Shown: one piece after another, positions 1 to 7,964 of the stretch | How the letters are laid out: each line of letters opens with the position of its first letter | Numbering within the stretch: position 1 is the stretch's first letter | Assembly: GCA_029977305.1 (NCBI GenBank) | Contig: JAPOLF010000002.1 | Span: 1 to 41,071, forward strand | Origin: a bacterium | Lineage (GTDB): Bacteria > Chloroflexota > Chloroflexia > Thermomicrobiales > UBA6265 | DNA length: 41,071 nucleotides | Reading direction: 5' to 3' | The notes under the pieces: model-generated | The model's database searches: none | Seen by the model: only the letters and a program-made list of their open reading frames with translations | What the model was told of the DNA's origin: nothing | Made by a program: the position numbers and the translations under genes

Positions 1-122
1 TGAACGTGGTGCCGATGCAGGTGCTCGCCCACCAGATGGCGGTGGTCAAGGGCGTGAACCCCGACACCTTCCGCTGGGACGACGAGCGCTACCGCGACGC
101 CTACGCGATCCTCCATCTCTGA
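1..122 (+). CDS. SIS-domain phosphosugar isomerase/deglycase, C-terminal fragment (partial)
   Basis: Only the last 39 codons are present; the reading frame enters at base 3 and ends at the TGA at 120-122. The fragment contains VVPMQVLAHQMAVVKGVNPD, which resembles the end of the second SIS domain in GlmS/AgaS/FrlB-type proteins (typically P-x-Q-x-x-A-Y-x-x-A-x-x-x-G-x-x-P-D). The tail after this motif (FRWDDERYRDAYAILHL) is longer than in GlmS. Family members isomerise, deaminate or deglycate phosphorylated amino sugars in the cytoplasm. It converges on the flavin oxidase gene with a 16-base gap. The family call rests on a short motif, so the substrate cannot be judged. Confidence 0.55.
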   Translation, partial: NVVPMQVLAHQMAVVKGVNPDTFRWDDERYRDAYAILHL

Positions 123-138
123 TCGGAGGCGCGGCGAA

Positions 139-1290
139 TCATCCCGCGAGCGTGAATCGATCTGGACTCATGCGCAGCAGGCTGATGTCGAGGTCCACCT
201 CATCGCGCTCGACGAGGTCGGCGATGATCTCGCCCACCACCGAGGCGAACTTGAAGCCGTGCCCGGAACAGGGTGAGGCGAGCACCACGTTCTGATGCAG
301 CGGGTGGCGGTCGATGACGAAGTGCTCATCGGGCGTGTTGGTAAACATGCAGGCACGCAGACCGACCGTCGGACCGGAAGCGGAGGGGAAGTAGCGGTCA
401 ACCACCTCGCGCAGCACGGCTTCGTCACGGGCGTTGGGGTCGCGGTCCATCGTGTCGGGATCGACGATCTCCTCGAGGTGGTGGTAGCGGCCGATCTTGA
501 AGCCGGGGACGCCGTGGACAGGGAAGCCGTAATAGCGCCCCTCCTCGACGAGCAGGTTGAAGACCGGGAAGGTGCTCGGCAGGTAACGATCGGGCAGGAG
601 CGGCTGGAACCACCCGAGGACCTGCCGCTCGGGGATGGCGAGCGGCGCGAAGCCGTCGATCAGCTTGCCCATCCAGGCGCCGGTCGCGAGCACGAGTTGG
701 TCAGCGGTGTACACGGTGCCGCGGTCGGTTTCGACGCGGACGCCGTCCTCCCCGGCGCTCCAGGCGACGATGCCCTCGCGGGCGTGGATCTCGGCACCGG
801 CCGCGACCGCGCCGAGGGCATGTGCGGTGACGCATGCCTCGGGGACGAGGAACCCGCCATCGGGTTGGAGCACCGCGCGGTGGGTGCTCGGCAGGCGGTA
901 TCCGGGGAAGCGATTGTTGAGCTCGTCGCCGGTGAGGACTTCGTGGCGGATGTCGTGCTCGATGCAGGAGGCGAGAGATGCGGCGAAGACGACCTCGTCG
1001 GCCCCGCTGGCATCGATGGACCCGGTGACATGAAGCAGCGTCTCGCCGAACTCGGTCTCCAATTGGTTCCAGAGGGTGAAGGCGCGACGGAGCAGGGGGA
1101 CGTAACTCGGGTGCTCGTAGTAGGCGAGACGGATGATCCGCGTGAAGCCGTGGTGGGAACCCATCGTGTGGGGGATGTCGAACCGCTCCAACCCGAGGGT
1201 GCGCAGGCCGCGCTTGGCGAGGTGGTAGCAGGCCGCGGAGCCCATCGAGCCCACGCCGGCGACGATGACATCGTAGTGCGCTGTGTTCAT
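139..1290 (-). CDS. MSOX-family FAD-dependent amine oxidase (sarcosine / N-methyltryptophan oxidase-like)
   Basis: 383 aa, the usual length for monomeric sarcosine oxidase and N-methyl-L-tryptophan oxidase. These cytoplasmic flavoenzymes oxidise secondary amines to imines, releasing an aldehyde and H2O2. The Rossmann FAD motif GVGSMG is at residues 12-17. SHHGFTRIIRLAYYEHPSYV follows near residue 45 as in the family. The C-terminal block CMFTNTPDEHFVID begins with Cys314, matching the position where MSOX attaches FAD covalently, and SGHGFKF follows. The ATG at 1290 has AGGAG about 10 bases upstream. It lies downstream of the aldolase on the same strand (114-base gap). The same superfamily includes fructosyl-amino-acid oxidases, which would fit the kinase, aldolase and SIS neighbours. 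The exact amine substrate is unknown. Confidence 0.88.
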   Translation of the reverse strand: MNTAHYDVIVAGVGSMGSAACYHLAKRGLRTLGLERFDIPHTMGSHHGFTRIIRLAYYEHPSYVPLLRRAFTLWNQLETEFGETLLHVTGSIDASGADEVVFAASLASCIEHDIRHEVLTGDELNNRFPGYRLPSTHRAVLQPDGGFLVPEACVTAHALGAVAAGAEIHAREGIVAWSAGEDGVRVETDRGTVYTADQLVLATGAWMGKLIDGFAPLAIPERQVLGWFQPLLPDRYLPSTFPVFNLLVEEGRYYGFPVHGVPGFKIGRYHHLEEIVDPDTMDRDPNARDEAVLREVVDRYFPSASGPTVGLRACMFTNTPDEHFVIDRHPLHQNVVLASPCSGHGFKFASVVGEIIADLVERDEVDLDISLLRMSPDRFTLAG

Positions 1291-1329
1291 CGGGGTGCTC
1301 TCCTCACGGCGGCCAGATGCGTCCCCATC

Positions 1330-1335
1330 ATTATC
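1330..1335 (-). promoter_or_regulatory. Possible -10 element for the flavin oxidase gene
   Basis: On the minus strand this reads GATAAT (5 of 6 to TATAAT), about 40 bases upstream of the oxidase ATG in the 114-base gap after the aldolase. No convincing -35 was found at 16-18 bases, so this is weak evidence for a separate promoter. Confidence 0.25.
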
Positions 1336-1404
1336 CCGCCGATGGGCACGGTTGGCTGCAGATCGGCAAGGAGGGGCCCACGTTGCAGGGTGTCGGTCAG
1401 GAAA

Positions 1405-2247
1405 TCAGGCGCGTCCGGCCGAGCCGAGGATGCCGATCCGATTGCGCGCAGCGGCGATGACGGCGTCTTTCGCCTCCTCGAGCACGGCACGGGCGTCGGT
1501 CTCGTGCCCGGGGCGAACAGCGCTTTCGCGCAGCGCGTTCATGAACACCTTCTGCAGGGCGGTGGAGAGATTCACCTTGGTGATCCCGGCGCGAACCGCT
1601 CGGGCGAGTGTCTCGTCATCAACCCCGGACGATCCGTGCATCACGAGTGGCACCGGCACCGCCTGCCGCAGGGCTTGCACCAAGCCGATATCCACCACCG
1701 CGCCGGTGGTGGCCATGCCGTGCACCGTGCCAATGGCGACGGCGAGCGCATCAACCTTCGTTGCTGCGACGAACTGCGCGGCCTGATCGGGGTCGGTGCC
1801 GTCCTTCGGATGATGGCCGTCGCGGGCGTGGCCGACTTGTCCGAGTTCGGCCTCGGCGGAGGCGTTCGCGGCGTGGGCGCAGGCGACGACCTTGCGGGTC
1901 CAGACGATGTTCTCCTCGAAGGGGAGATCGGCGCCGTCGAACATGACAGAGGTGAACCCGGCGTCGAGAGCGTCCTCGCAGGCATCGAGGCTGGCCCCGT
2001 GGTCGAGGTGGAGGACCACGGGGACGGGGGCGGCATCGGCCATCGATTCGGCGAGGGCGGCGATCGGCCCGAGTCCGGCGTACTGCACGGTGCGAGGGCT
2101 GACCTGCACGACGACGGGCGATCGCTCGGCGACGGCGGCGCCGATGGCGGCCTGCAGGAATTCCAGATTGAAGATGTTGAAGGCTGGCACCGCGTACCCA
2201 CCGGCACGCGCCGCCGCAAGCATTTCCCGACCGCTGACCAACGCCAT
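1405..2247 (-). CDS. Class II (zinc) fructose-bisphosphate aldolase family protein
   Basis: 280 aa. These enzymes cleave ketose 1-phosphates or 1,6-bisphosphates to dihydroxyacetone phosphate and an aldehyde, in the cytoplasm (FbaA/GatY/KbaY/IolJ group). Visible active-site features are HLDHG at residues 80-84 (Asp82 catalytic, His83 zinc ligand), EAELGQVG around 132-139, GTVHG with His176, LVMHGSSG with His204 as the other zinc ligands, and the phosphate-binding GITKVNLST at 221-229. The short length is nearer the tagatose-bisphosphate/sulfofructose-type members than E. coli FbaA. The ATG at 2247 starts the conserved AFNI-containing N-terminus; the open frame continues far upstream without homology, so longer starts were rejected. 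It is divergent from the PfkB kinase, and kinase plus aldolase suggests phosphorylation followed by cleavage of an uncommon sugar. Confidence 0.88.
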   Translation of the reverse strand: MALVSGREMLAAARAGGYAVPAFNIFNLEFLQAAIGAAVAERSPVVVQVSPRTVQYAGLGPIAALAESMADAAPVPVVLHLDHGASLDACEDALDAGFTSVMFDGADLPFEENIVWTRKVVACAHAANASAEAELGQVGHARDGHHPKDGTDPDQAAQFVAATKVDALAVAIGTVHGMATTGAVVDIGLVQALRQAVPVPLVMHGSSGVDDETLARAVRAGITKVNLSTALQKVFMNALRESAVRPGHETDARAVLEEAKDAVIAAARNRIGILGSAGRA

Positions 2248-2282
2248 GGTGCTGTCCTTGTCGCTCCCTGATGGTGGACTGC

Positions 2283-2295
2283 CCCTATGATAGGG
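2283..2295. repeat. Small palindrome CCCTATGATAGGG in the aldolase/kinase divergent region
   Basis: Two perfect 5-base arms around TGA, lying in the 141-base gap between the divergent aldolase and kinase starts. It contains TATGAT (2286-2291), a plausible -10 for the kinase. A repressor binding here could control both genes. No good -35 is visible at normal spacing, so this is only a candidate operator. Confidence 0.25.
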
Positions 2296-2388
2296 CGATG
2301 CAGCGGGAGCCCCGCCCTGATTCCGTGAATGTGCGGTGAATTTGGGACTCCCGGCCCGAGACGCAGTGCGAGAAACGAGGAAGACCCG

Positions 2389-3345
2389 ATGACGGCGTTG
2401 GACGTGCTCTCGCTCGGCATGATGATGGGCGAGGTGGCACCGCCGCGGGCTGGAGCCTCGGTGGCCGAGAGTCCCGACCTGGTGCTGTTCCCCTCGGGGT
2501 CGGCGACGATCTTCGTGATGGCATTGGCGAAACTCGGCGCGCGTGTGGGGACGCTCTCGCGAGTGGGGGACGACGAACTCGGCCGGTGGATGTTGGAGCG
2601 GGCGCATGCCGCGGGCATCGACACCTCGGGCGTGCGCACCGTGTCGGGGCAGCTGACCCCACTCGCATTGGCGAGCGTTGATGAGCAAGGCAAGAAGCGC
2701 TACGCGTTCTACCGATTCGATGGCACCTGCGATCCGTTGGCGACGCTGCGCTCGGCGGATGTGGAGGATGCGACGCTGCGGCGCGCCCGCGTCTTCGATG
2801 TCGGCGAGGCGAGCCTGCGGTCTTCGGTCCTGCGCGGCGAGACGCTCGACCTCATGGAGCGTGCGCGCGCCTTGGGATGCGCGGTGTGTTACACGCCGAA
2901 CTACCGGGCCTCCTCGTGGAAGGGCGGCGCGGAGGAGGCGATGCGGGTGCAGCGCGAGGCGATCGCACGGTGTGATGTCGCGCTGATGAACGCGGAGGAG
3001 GCGGAGCTGATCACGGGCGAGCGCGAGGTGCTGCGGGCGGCCGCCGCGTTGACGGAACTCGGCCCCACGATCGTCGCAGTGACCGACGGTAGCCACGCCA
3101 CCACCCTGTTGGCCGATGGCGCGGTGACCACGCTTCCGGTGGTGCCGACGACGGTCGTCTTCGACATCGGTGCGGGAGACACCTTCCACGCCGGATTTCT
3201 CGCGGCGTGGACGAGCGGCATGGACCCGGTGGAGAGTGCGCACTTCGCCCTGCACGCCGCGGCGCTGAAGATCTCCCGCCCGCCTGATCCCTCGCTGAAC
3301 CCGACGCGGGACGAGGTGCTGGCGGCGATGGCGGAGCGACGCTGA
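2389..3345 (+). CDS. PfkB-family carbohydrate kinase
   Basis: 318 aa, a ribokinase-fold ATP-dependent sugar kinase, most like the 2-keto-3-deoxygluconate/fructose kinase branch. The N-terminal SGSATIFVMALAKLGARVG segment corresponds to the PfkB glycine-rich substrate region. The C-terminal DIGAGDTFHAGF carries the GAGD anion hole with the catalytic base Asp264. The ATG at 2389 was chosen over one 60 bases upstream because GAGGAAG lies just before it and the fold begins at MTALDVLSLG. It ends one base before the stop of the convergent creatininase-family gene. It probably phosphorylates the sugar that the divergent aldolase or the adjacent SIS proteins handle. The exact sugar is unknown. Confidence 0.88.
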   Translation: MTALDVLSLGMMMGEVAPPRAGASVAESPDLVLFPSGSATIFVMALAKLGARVGTLSRVGDDELGRWMLERAHAAGIDTSGVRTVSGQLTPLALASVDEQGKKRYAFYRFDGTCDPLATLRSADVEDATLRRARVFDVGEASLRSSVLRGETLDLMERARALGCAVCYTPNYRASSWKGGAEEAMRVQREAIARCDVALMNAEEAELITGEREVLRAAAALTELGPTIVAVTDGSHATTLLADGAVTTLPVVPTTVVFDIGAGDTFHAGFLAAWTSGMDPVESAHFALHAAALKISRPPDPSLNPTRDEVLAAMAERR

Positions 3346-3346
3346 C

Positions 3347-4159
3347 CTACGGGCAGTGACTGCCGAACTCCCGGTACTGGGGCGGCTCGGCGGCGTGGTA
3401 CTCGCGGCAAAGCGCCTCGAGGCGGGATTGCAGCAGTGCGAACAGGCGCGCGCCTTTCTCGGCAGAGGCGACGAGCGGATCGCCCATCACGCCATGTTCC
3501 ATCTCCCGGCGCCGCTCGGGGAACTTCGCGTAGCGCCCAACCTCGCCGGGGAAGGTGAGGCGCCATTCGTCGCGAACGGCGCGGTTCATGTCGACGAGAT
3601 CAGGTCGCAGCGCGAGTTGGAGGCTGGTCTCCCATTCGCCCGCGTGGCCGATGCTCAGGCCCTGATCGGAAATCGCCCACGCTTCCAGTTCGTCGTCCGC
3701 CATGTGCCAGTAGGTGAGGGCGACGGCCCAGATGTCCTCTTCGGCGAGTTTGACCGCGGTCGCCCACGTGGGCTGCTCGTTTCCGCCGTGGCCGTTGAGG
3801 AGGATGATGCGGCGGAACCCATTCGCCCAGATGCTTCGGGTGACGTCACAGAGGACATCGATGAAGGTCTCGAGGCGGAGAGTGATCGTGCCGATCTCCC
3901 CCATGTTGTAGTGGGTGAAGCCGTAGGTGACCGGCGGCGCGACGATCACCGGGAACACCTCGATCGCGGCCGCGGTCTCGATCGCGAGGTGGTAGGGGAT
4001 GCTGATGTCGACATCCTGCGGGCAGTGCGGACCGTGCTGCTCCACCGATCCGACTGGCACGATCACCACCCCGCGCTGCGCGACCGCATCGAGCAACTCG
4101 TGGCGCAACATCTCCTGCCACAACACCTTGCGACCATTGAGCGGACGGTGCAGCATCAT
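3347..4159 (-). CDS. Creatininase-family (creatinine amidohydrolase) metalloenzyme
   Basis: 270 aa, full length for the family, which uses two divalent metals to hydrolyse cyclic or linear amides (creatininase, FAPy deformylase ArfB, MftE peptidase). Candidate metal ligands are visible: PVGSVEQHGPH with Glu40 and His42, Asp51 in QDVDIS, His124 in LNGHGGN, and Glu177 in HAGEWETS. The start codon at 4159 overlaps the stop of the upstream SelA-like gene as ATGA, so the two are translationally coupled. True creatininase is one option, but coupling to a PLP enzyme in a sugar block makes another cyclic amide or N-acyl substrate equally likely. Confidence 0.85.
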   Translation of the reverse strand: MMLHRPLNGRKVLWQEMLRHELLDAVAQRGVVIVPVGSVEQHGPHCPQDVDISIPYHLAIETAAAIEVFPVIVAPPVTYGFTHYNMGEIGTITLRLETFIDVLCDVTRSIWANGFRRIILLNGHGGNEQPTWATAVKLAEEDIWAVALTYWHMADDELEAWAISDQGLSIGHAGEWETSLQLALRPDLVDMNRAVRDEWRLTFPGEVGRYAKFPERRREMEHGVMGDPLVASAEKGARLFALLQSRLEALCREYHAAEPPQYREFGSHCP

Positions 4160-5370
4160 CGTTGTCCTTGGTGATGGCGGACGAGGTCGAGCACCTCCGC
4201 GAGGCGCGTGGCGACGATTCCCGCTTCCTCCTCGGTGAGGCTGAAGGGGTTGACCGAGATTCGGCCGTGATCCACGTAGGACTGGCCGACGGCGATCCGC
4301 GGAGTGCCGTCGATCAGGGCGTTCACCGTGGCGATGGCGCGGGCCGCCTGCTCGTCGCCGACGAACTGCACGACCAGCGACGGAATGGGATTGTCATCAC
4401 TCGTGGCGCGGGTCAGGGTGACATCGGTGCGTTCGGTGAGCGCCGCCTCGACGACATCCAACAACCGATGCCCGCGAACGGTGTCCTCGTGATCGCTGCC
4501 TGCGGCGAAGCGGCGGAGCGCGGTGATCAGGCCGGCAATCTCCTCGCGACCCACCTTCATGGAGCGGCCGAAGCCTTGGTGCGGGACCCCACGCAGTGAC
4601 CCGTCGGCGATGAGGCCGCGGCGGGACCACGTCTCGGGATGGACATCCATGTCTTGGTGCTGCAAAGCGACCGAGGCGATCAGGTCCTTGCGACCGGCGA
4701 GGATGCCACTCGCCTGAGGACCGCCGATCGCCTTGCCGCCGGAGAAGACGACGAGATCGGCACCTTCCGCGATGAAGCGGCGGAGATTGCCGCGCGGCGG
4801 CAGCTCCGCGGCTGCGTCGACGATCACCGGGATGCCACGTGCATGCGCAATGGCGCATACCTCGCGGAGGGGGACGGTGCCGGGGGTGTTCAACACGGGA
4901 CAGGCGACGGCGGCGGTGCGATCGGTGATCGCGGCGTCAATCTGCCACGGAGCGGTGCCCCCGGCTCCGGGGAACCCGAGGTAGCCGACCTCGACGAAGG
5001 AGACCCCCACCGCGCGGATCGCGTGGTCGTAGCTGTTGCGATGCCCGCGCTGGACGACGACCTCATTGCGCATGCCGGTGGTGTCGGGGAGACGATCCAT
5101 CGCGGCGACGTCCATCCCGACCACGCAGGCGGCAGTGCCCAAACTCAATCCGGCGGCGGCACCGGTGACGACGTATCCGGCCTCTGCCCCGGTGATCTCG
5201 GCGATGACGCGCCCAGCCGCAGCCTGCAATTCGTCAATCGGGACGAACGCTGCCGCGGCCTCCGCCATCGCCGCGACCACTTCCGGATCCATCCGGGTGC
5301 CGCCGAGGCGAGTCAGTGTGCCAGCAGCGTTGATCACGGTGGTGAGACCGAGGTCGCGGTAGAGGCTCAT
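4156..5370 (-). CDS. SelA-like PLP-dependent enzyme (DgaE / L-seryl-tRNA(Sec) synthase-related)
   Basis: 404 aa, a fold-type I PLP enzyme. It opens with the family-typical GLTTVINAAGTLTRLGG, has VIVDAAAELPP (Asp185, expected to contact the pyridine nitrogen), and FSGGKAIGGPQASGIL with Lys213 as the Schiff-base lysine. Bacterial SelA-like proteins outside selenocysteine synthesis include D-glucosaminate-6-phosphate ammonia-lyase (DgaE), which gives 2-keto-3-deoxy sugar acids. At about 400 aa it is shorter than true SelA (about 460 aa) and no selenocysteine genes are nearby. The start at 5370 has GGAG about 8 bases upstream. It is the first gene of the creatininase operon and divergent from the amino-acid importer. 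An elimination reaction on an amino sugar acid would fit the kinase and aldolase, but this is inference. Confidence 0.8.
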   Translation of the reverse strand: MSLYRDLGLTTVINAAGTLTRLGGTRMDPEVVAAMAEAAAAFVPIDELQAAAGRVIAEITGAEAGYVVTGAAAGLSLGTAACVVGMDVAAMDRLPDTTGMRNEVVVQRGHRNSYDHAIRAVGVSFVEVGYLGFPGAGGTAPWQIDAAITDRTAAVACPVLNTPGTVPLREVCAIAHARGIPVIVDAAAELPPRGNLRRFIAEGADLVVFSGGKAIGGPQASGILAGRKDLIASVALQHQDMDVHPETWSRRGLIADGSLRGVPHQGFGRSMKVGREEIAGLITALRRFAAGSDHEDTVRGHRLLDVVEAALTERTDVTLTRATSDDNPIPSLVVQFVGDEQAARAIATVNALIDGTPRIAVGQSYVDHGRISVNPFSLTEEEAGIVATRLAEVLDLVRHHQGQR

Positions 5371-5406
5371 GGTGTGCTCCGGTGGGTCGATGGCGCGATG
5401 CGGGGG

Positions 5407-5415
5407 ATCGTAGCA
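5407..5415 (-). promoter_or_regulatory. Putative extended -10 for the SelA-like/creatininase operon
   Basis: The minus strand reads TGCTACGAT, 37 bases from the ATG. It is nearly the same as the element for the divergent importer operon (TGCTAGGAT). No clear -35 was found. Confidence 0.3.
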
Positions 5416-5515
5416 GGACAGGGGAACGATCCGGGATGCGGTCGACGGGTGGTGACCCCGTGCAACGGAGCGTGGAGTCGCACTTCACCTCAACAGTGAA
5501 CCGATGCCATGATCC

Positions 5516-5524
5516 TGCTAGGAT
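5516..5524 (+). promoter_or_regulatory. Putative extended -10 promoter for the amino-acid importer operon
   Basis: TGCTAGGAT, with a weak -35-like GTGAAC at 5496-5501 (17-base spacing), about 70 bases before the binding-protein ATG. The same TG-N-pyrimidine-A-N-GAT/CAT shape recurs in several other gaps of this window. Confidence 0.35.
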
Positions 5525-5593
5525 GCGCAAACCGCGTCGGTGAACCGAGGACGGCCCTCGGCGCGGATGCGGAGCAGGAAAGGGGTTTCGGAA

Positions 5594-6514
5594 ATGAGTT
5601 CTGGAACTGGGTCCACCCCGACCAACCGACGCCGGCTGCTGCAGCGCAGCGCGGTGATCGGTGCCGCCGGCATGGCGGTCACCGGCCTCGCGGCCGCGCC
5701 GGTCGCGGCGCAGGACGGCGCAGGCGGCAAGCTGCAGGAAGTGCTCGATCGCGGCAAGCTCGTGGTCGGCACCGGCAGCACCAACCCGCCGTGGCACTAC
5801 GAGGACGAGAACGGCGCCCTCGTCGGGTTCGACATCGACATGGCCAAGCTCCTCGCCCGCGCGCTGTTCGGCCTGAGCGACGAGCAGCTGGCGAATCCGG
5901 AGGAGATGGCGAAGTACCTCGAGTTCGTCGTCGAGGCGTCGGATGCGCGCATCCCGAACGTCACCTCGGACAAGGTCGACATCGTCTGCCAGTTCATGAC
6001 GGTGACCCCGGCCCGTGCGCTCGAGGTTGAGTTCACGATTCCGTACTACCGTGAAGCGGTGGCCTTGCTGCTCCCGGCGGACTCGCCGTACAACAGCGCG
6101 GCCGAGCTGACCGGCAACGCCGCCAAGGTGGCGATCCTCGAGAACTCGTTCGCCGAGGAGCTGGTGCAGCGCGGCGTCGCCGATGCCGAGGTCTCGACCT
6201 ACGACTCGGTCGCGAACTCGGTGCTCGCGCTCGATTCCGGCCGCGTCGACGCGACCGCGATCGACCTTTCGACCGCGCAGTTCAAGGCCCTCCAGAACCC
6301 GGAGAAGTACAAGGTGTCGACCGACTCCTGGTCGCCGCAGACGTACTCCTTCGCGGTCAAGCCGGGCGATCAGCGCTGGCTGAACTGGGTCAACACCACC
6401 CTGCATGAGCTCATGACGGGCGTGGACTTCGGTTACTACCAGACGGCGTACAACGATGCCTTCGGCGTCGAGTTGGCGCCCCCGGCGTCGGGCTTCCCGA
6501 TCGAGTTCCGCTAG
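5594..6514 (+). CDS. Polar amino-acid ABC transporter substrate-binding protein (SBP family 3)
   Basis: 306 aa. It captures a small polar solute outside the membrane and delivers it to the permeases encoded downstream. The N-terminus has a Tat-like NRRRLLQRS at residues 11-19, then a hydrophobic Ala/Gly stretch ending VAAQDG near residue 40. The mature part starts LQEVLDRGKLVVGTGSTNPP and continues GFDIDMAKLLARALFG, typical of family 3. The ATG at 5594 has AAAGGGG at 5579-5585; an upstream ATG in frame (5540) was rejected for lack of a ribosome site and because it would displace the twin arginines. A region around residues 95-130 is longer than in classical HisJ/GlnH. First gene of a four-gene importer operon. 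Confidence 0.93.
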   Translation: MSSGTGSTPTNRRRLLQRSAVIGAAGMAVTGLAAAPVAAQDGAGGKLQEVLDRGKLVVGTGSTNPPWHYEDENGALVGFDIDMAKLLARALFGLSDEQLANPEEMAKYLEFVVEASDARIPNVTSDKVDIVCQFMTVTPARALEVEFTIPYYREAVALLLPADSPYNSAAELTGNAAKVAILENSFAEELVQRGVADAEVSTYDSVANSVLALDSGRVDATAIDLSTAQFKALQNPEKYKVSTDSWSPQTYSFAVKPGDQRWLNWVNTTLHELMTGVDFGYYQTAYNDAFGVELAPPASGFPIEFR

Positions 6515-6522
6515 TCGTTTTC

Positions 6523-6569
6523 GGAGGCACACATCCCGGTCGCGCGCCTGCGTGCGATCGGGAGCCTCC
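6523..6569 (+). repeat. Intra-operon hairpin between binding protein and permease genes
   Basis: Outer arms GGAGGC (6523-6528) and GCCTCC (6564-6569); inner arms CCCGGTCGC (6535-6543) and GCGATCGGG (6554-6562), with one G-T wobble. No T-tract follows. Such hairpins after binding-protein genes usually stabilise the upstream mRNA or terminate part of the transcripts, giving excess binding protein over permease. Confidence 0.6.
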
Positions 6570-6586
6570 CCCGTGAGGGCCGCTGG

Positions 6587-7279
6587 GTGTTCGATCTCGA
6601 CTGGAACATCGTCCTCCGGTATCAGGACCTCATCGTCGAGGGCGTGATCATCGCGCTCCGGATGACGCTGATCAGTTTTGCCATCGGATCGGTGCTCGGG
6701 TTGCTGCTGGCCTATGCGCGAACCTCGGGGCGATCGTGGCTGGAGACCCCTGCCACCGCCTACGTCGAGTTCCTGCGCAACATCCCCCTCTTGCTGATCG
6801 TCTTGATCTACTACTTCGGGCTGCCGATGGTGGCCTACAAGAACTTCCCCGACTGGCTGGCCGATGCGGTCGTCTTCGATGGGGAAGGCTCGATGATCGT
6901 CGCGCTCAGCCTCTACTACGCGGCCTATCTGTGTGAGGTGTTCCGGGCGGGAATCCTCTCGGTCGGCCGCCGCTACCTCGACGCCGGGAAGTCGATCGGC
7001 CTGACGAATGTCGGGGTGGCCCGCTACATCACGGTGCCGATCATGTTCCGCAGCGTGTTGCCCTCGCTGACGAACACCGCCATCTCGCTCTTCAAGGACA
7101 CCTCGATCGCGATGGCGATCGCCGTGCCGGAATTGACCTTCGCGGCGCGGAAGATCAGCACGGACACCTTCAAGGTGTTCGAGGCATGGCTGACGGTCGG
7201 CGCGATCTATCTGGTGATCGCGTGGCTGATCGGCGCGGTGATGCGGGCGCTTGAGCGTCGCATCAAGTGGTCGGTGTAG
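6587..7279 (+). CDS. Amino-acid ABC transporter permease (HisM/GlnP family), first
   Basis: 230 aa inner-membrane protein with about five hydrophobic segments. It has the family-typical VEFLRNIPLLLIVL region near residues 59-73 and an EAA loop at about 117-151 (EVFRAG...GLTNVGVARYITVP) that docks on the ATPase. The start is GTG at 6587 (encoding the initiator of MFDLDWNIVL) with GAGGG about 8 bases upstream. It pairs with the permease that follows nine bases downstream. Together they form the channel of a polar amino-acid importer. The substrate is not deducible from sequence alone. Confidence 0.9.
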   Translation: MFDLDWNIVLRYQDLIVEGVIIALRMTLISFAIGSVLGLLLAYARTSGRSWLETPATAYVEFLRNIPLLLIVLIYYFGLPMVAYKNFPDWLADAVVFDGEGSMIVALSLYYAAYLCEVFRAGILSVGRRYLDAGKSIGLTNVGVARYITVPIMFRSVLPSLTNTAISLFKDTSIAMAIAVPELTFAARKISTDTFKVFEAWLTVGAIYLVIAWLIGAVMRALERRIKWSV

Positions 7280-7288
7280 GGCGGCGAG

Positions 7289-7945
7289 ATGGAGAAGACG
7301 CTCAGCGCCATCGCGCAGAATCTGGACTTGATGCTCGGCGGCCTCGGGGTCACGCTGGTGCTCTCGGTGCTGATCATCTTCTTCGGCACGATCATCGGCT
7401 TCCTCGGCGGCATGGGATTGACGAGCGGCCCGCGCTGGCTGAAGGCGTTGCTGCGGGTGTATGTCGACATCGTGCGCGGCACGCCCCTGTTGGTGCTGAT
7501 GTTCCTGCTCTTCTATCTGATGCCGGAATTCGGGGTGGACATCACCGGGTTCCAGACCGTGGTGGTCGCGCTGAGCCTCTTCGCCGGTGCGCACATCTCG
7601 GAGATCGTGCGCGGCGCGCTCACGGGCATCCCGAAGGGCCAGGCCGACGCGGCGAAGGCACTCGGCCTGACCTATTGGCCGATGATGCGCGAGATCATGA
7701 TCCCGCAGGCGATGCCGGCGGTGGTCCCGCCGTGGACCAACACCGCGATCGAGATGGTGAAAGGGACGTCGCTCGCATTCCTGCTGAGCGTCTCCGATCT
7801 CCTGTTCGAGACGCAGAACGTGGTGGAGCGGACGGGCATCGCCTTGCCGTTCTACTTCACGGCCGCGCTGATCTACCTCGCGGTCAACCTCCTCCTCTCG
7901 CGGTTCGGCCATTGGCTCGAGCAGCGCAACCGCTACGCGGCGTGA
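7289..7945 (+). CDS. Amino-acid ABC transporter permease (HisQ/GltK family), second
   Basis: 218 aa inner-membrane protein. Hydrophobic segments lie at about 15-42, 65-80, 88-105 and near the C-terminus. DIVRGTPLLVLMFLLFYLMP (residues 60-79) is diagnostic for polar amino-acid permeases, and the EAA loop at 105-140 (EIVRGAL...GLTYWPMMREIMIPQ) is intact. It lies nine bases after the first permease and 19 before the ATPase, so the operon is compact. The two permeases differ clearly, so the channel is probably a heterodimer. Confidence 0.9.
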   Translation: MEKTLSAIAQNLDLMLGGLGVTLVLSVLIIFFGTIIGFLGGMGLTSGPRWLKALLRVYVDIVRGTPLLVLMFLLFYLMPEFGVDITGFQTVVVALSLFAGAHISEIVRGALTGIPKGQADAAKALGLTYWPMMREIMIPQAMPAVVPPWTNTAIEMVKGTSLAFLLSVSDLLFETQNVVERTGIALPFYFTAALIYLAVNLLLSRFGHWLEQRNRYAA

Positions 7946-7964
7946 CGACAAGGGTGCAGCAACC

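Noticed and set aside
295..2271. Long plus-strand open frame opposite the oxidase and aldolase genes
   Set aside because: Its translation has no recognisable domain and is the GC-rich antisense shadow of two clear genes. The same applies to long frames at 5234-8128, 18654-20597, 22566-25295, 25677-27827, 30787-32361 and 33838-35094.
2248..3255. Upstream extension of the aldolase frame to 616 aa
   Set aside because: It is antisense to the PfkB kinase gene. The conserved aldolase N-terminus begins at the ATG at 2247.
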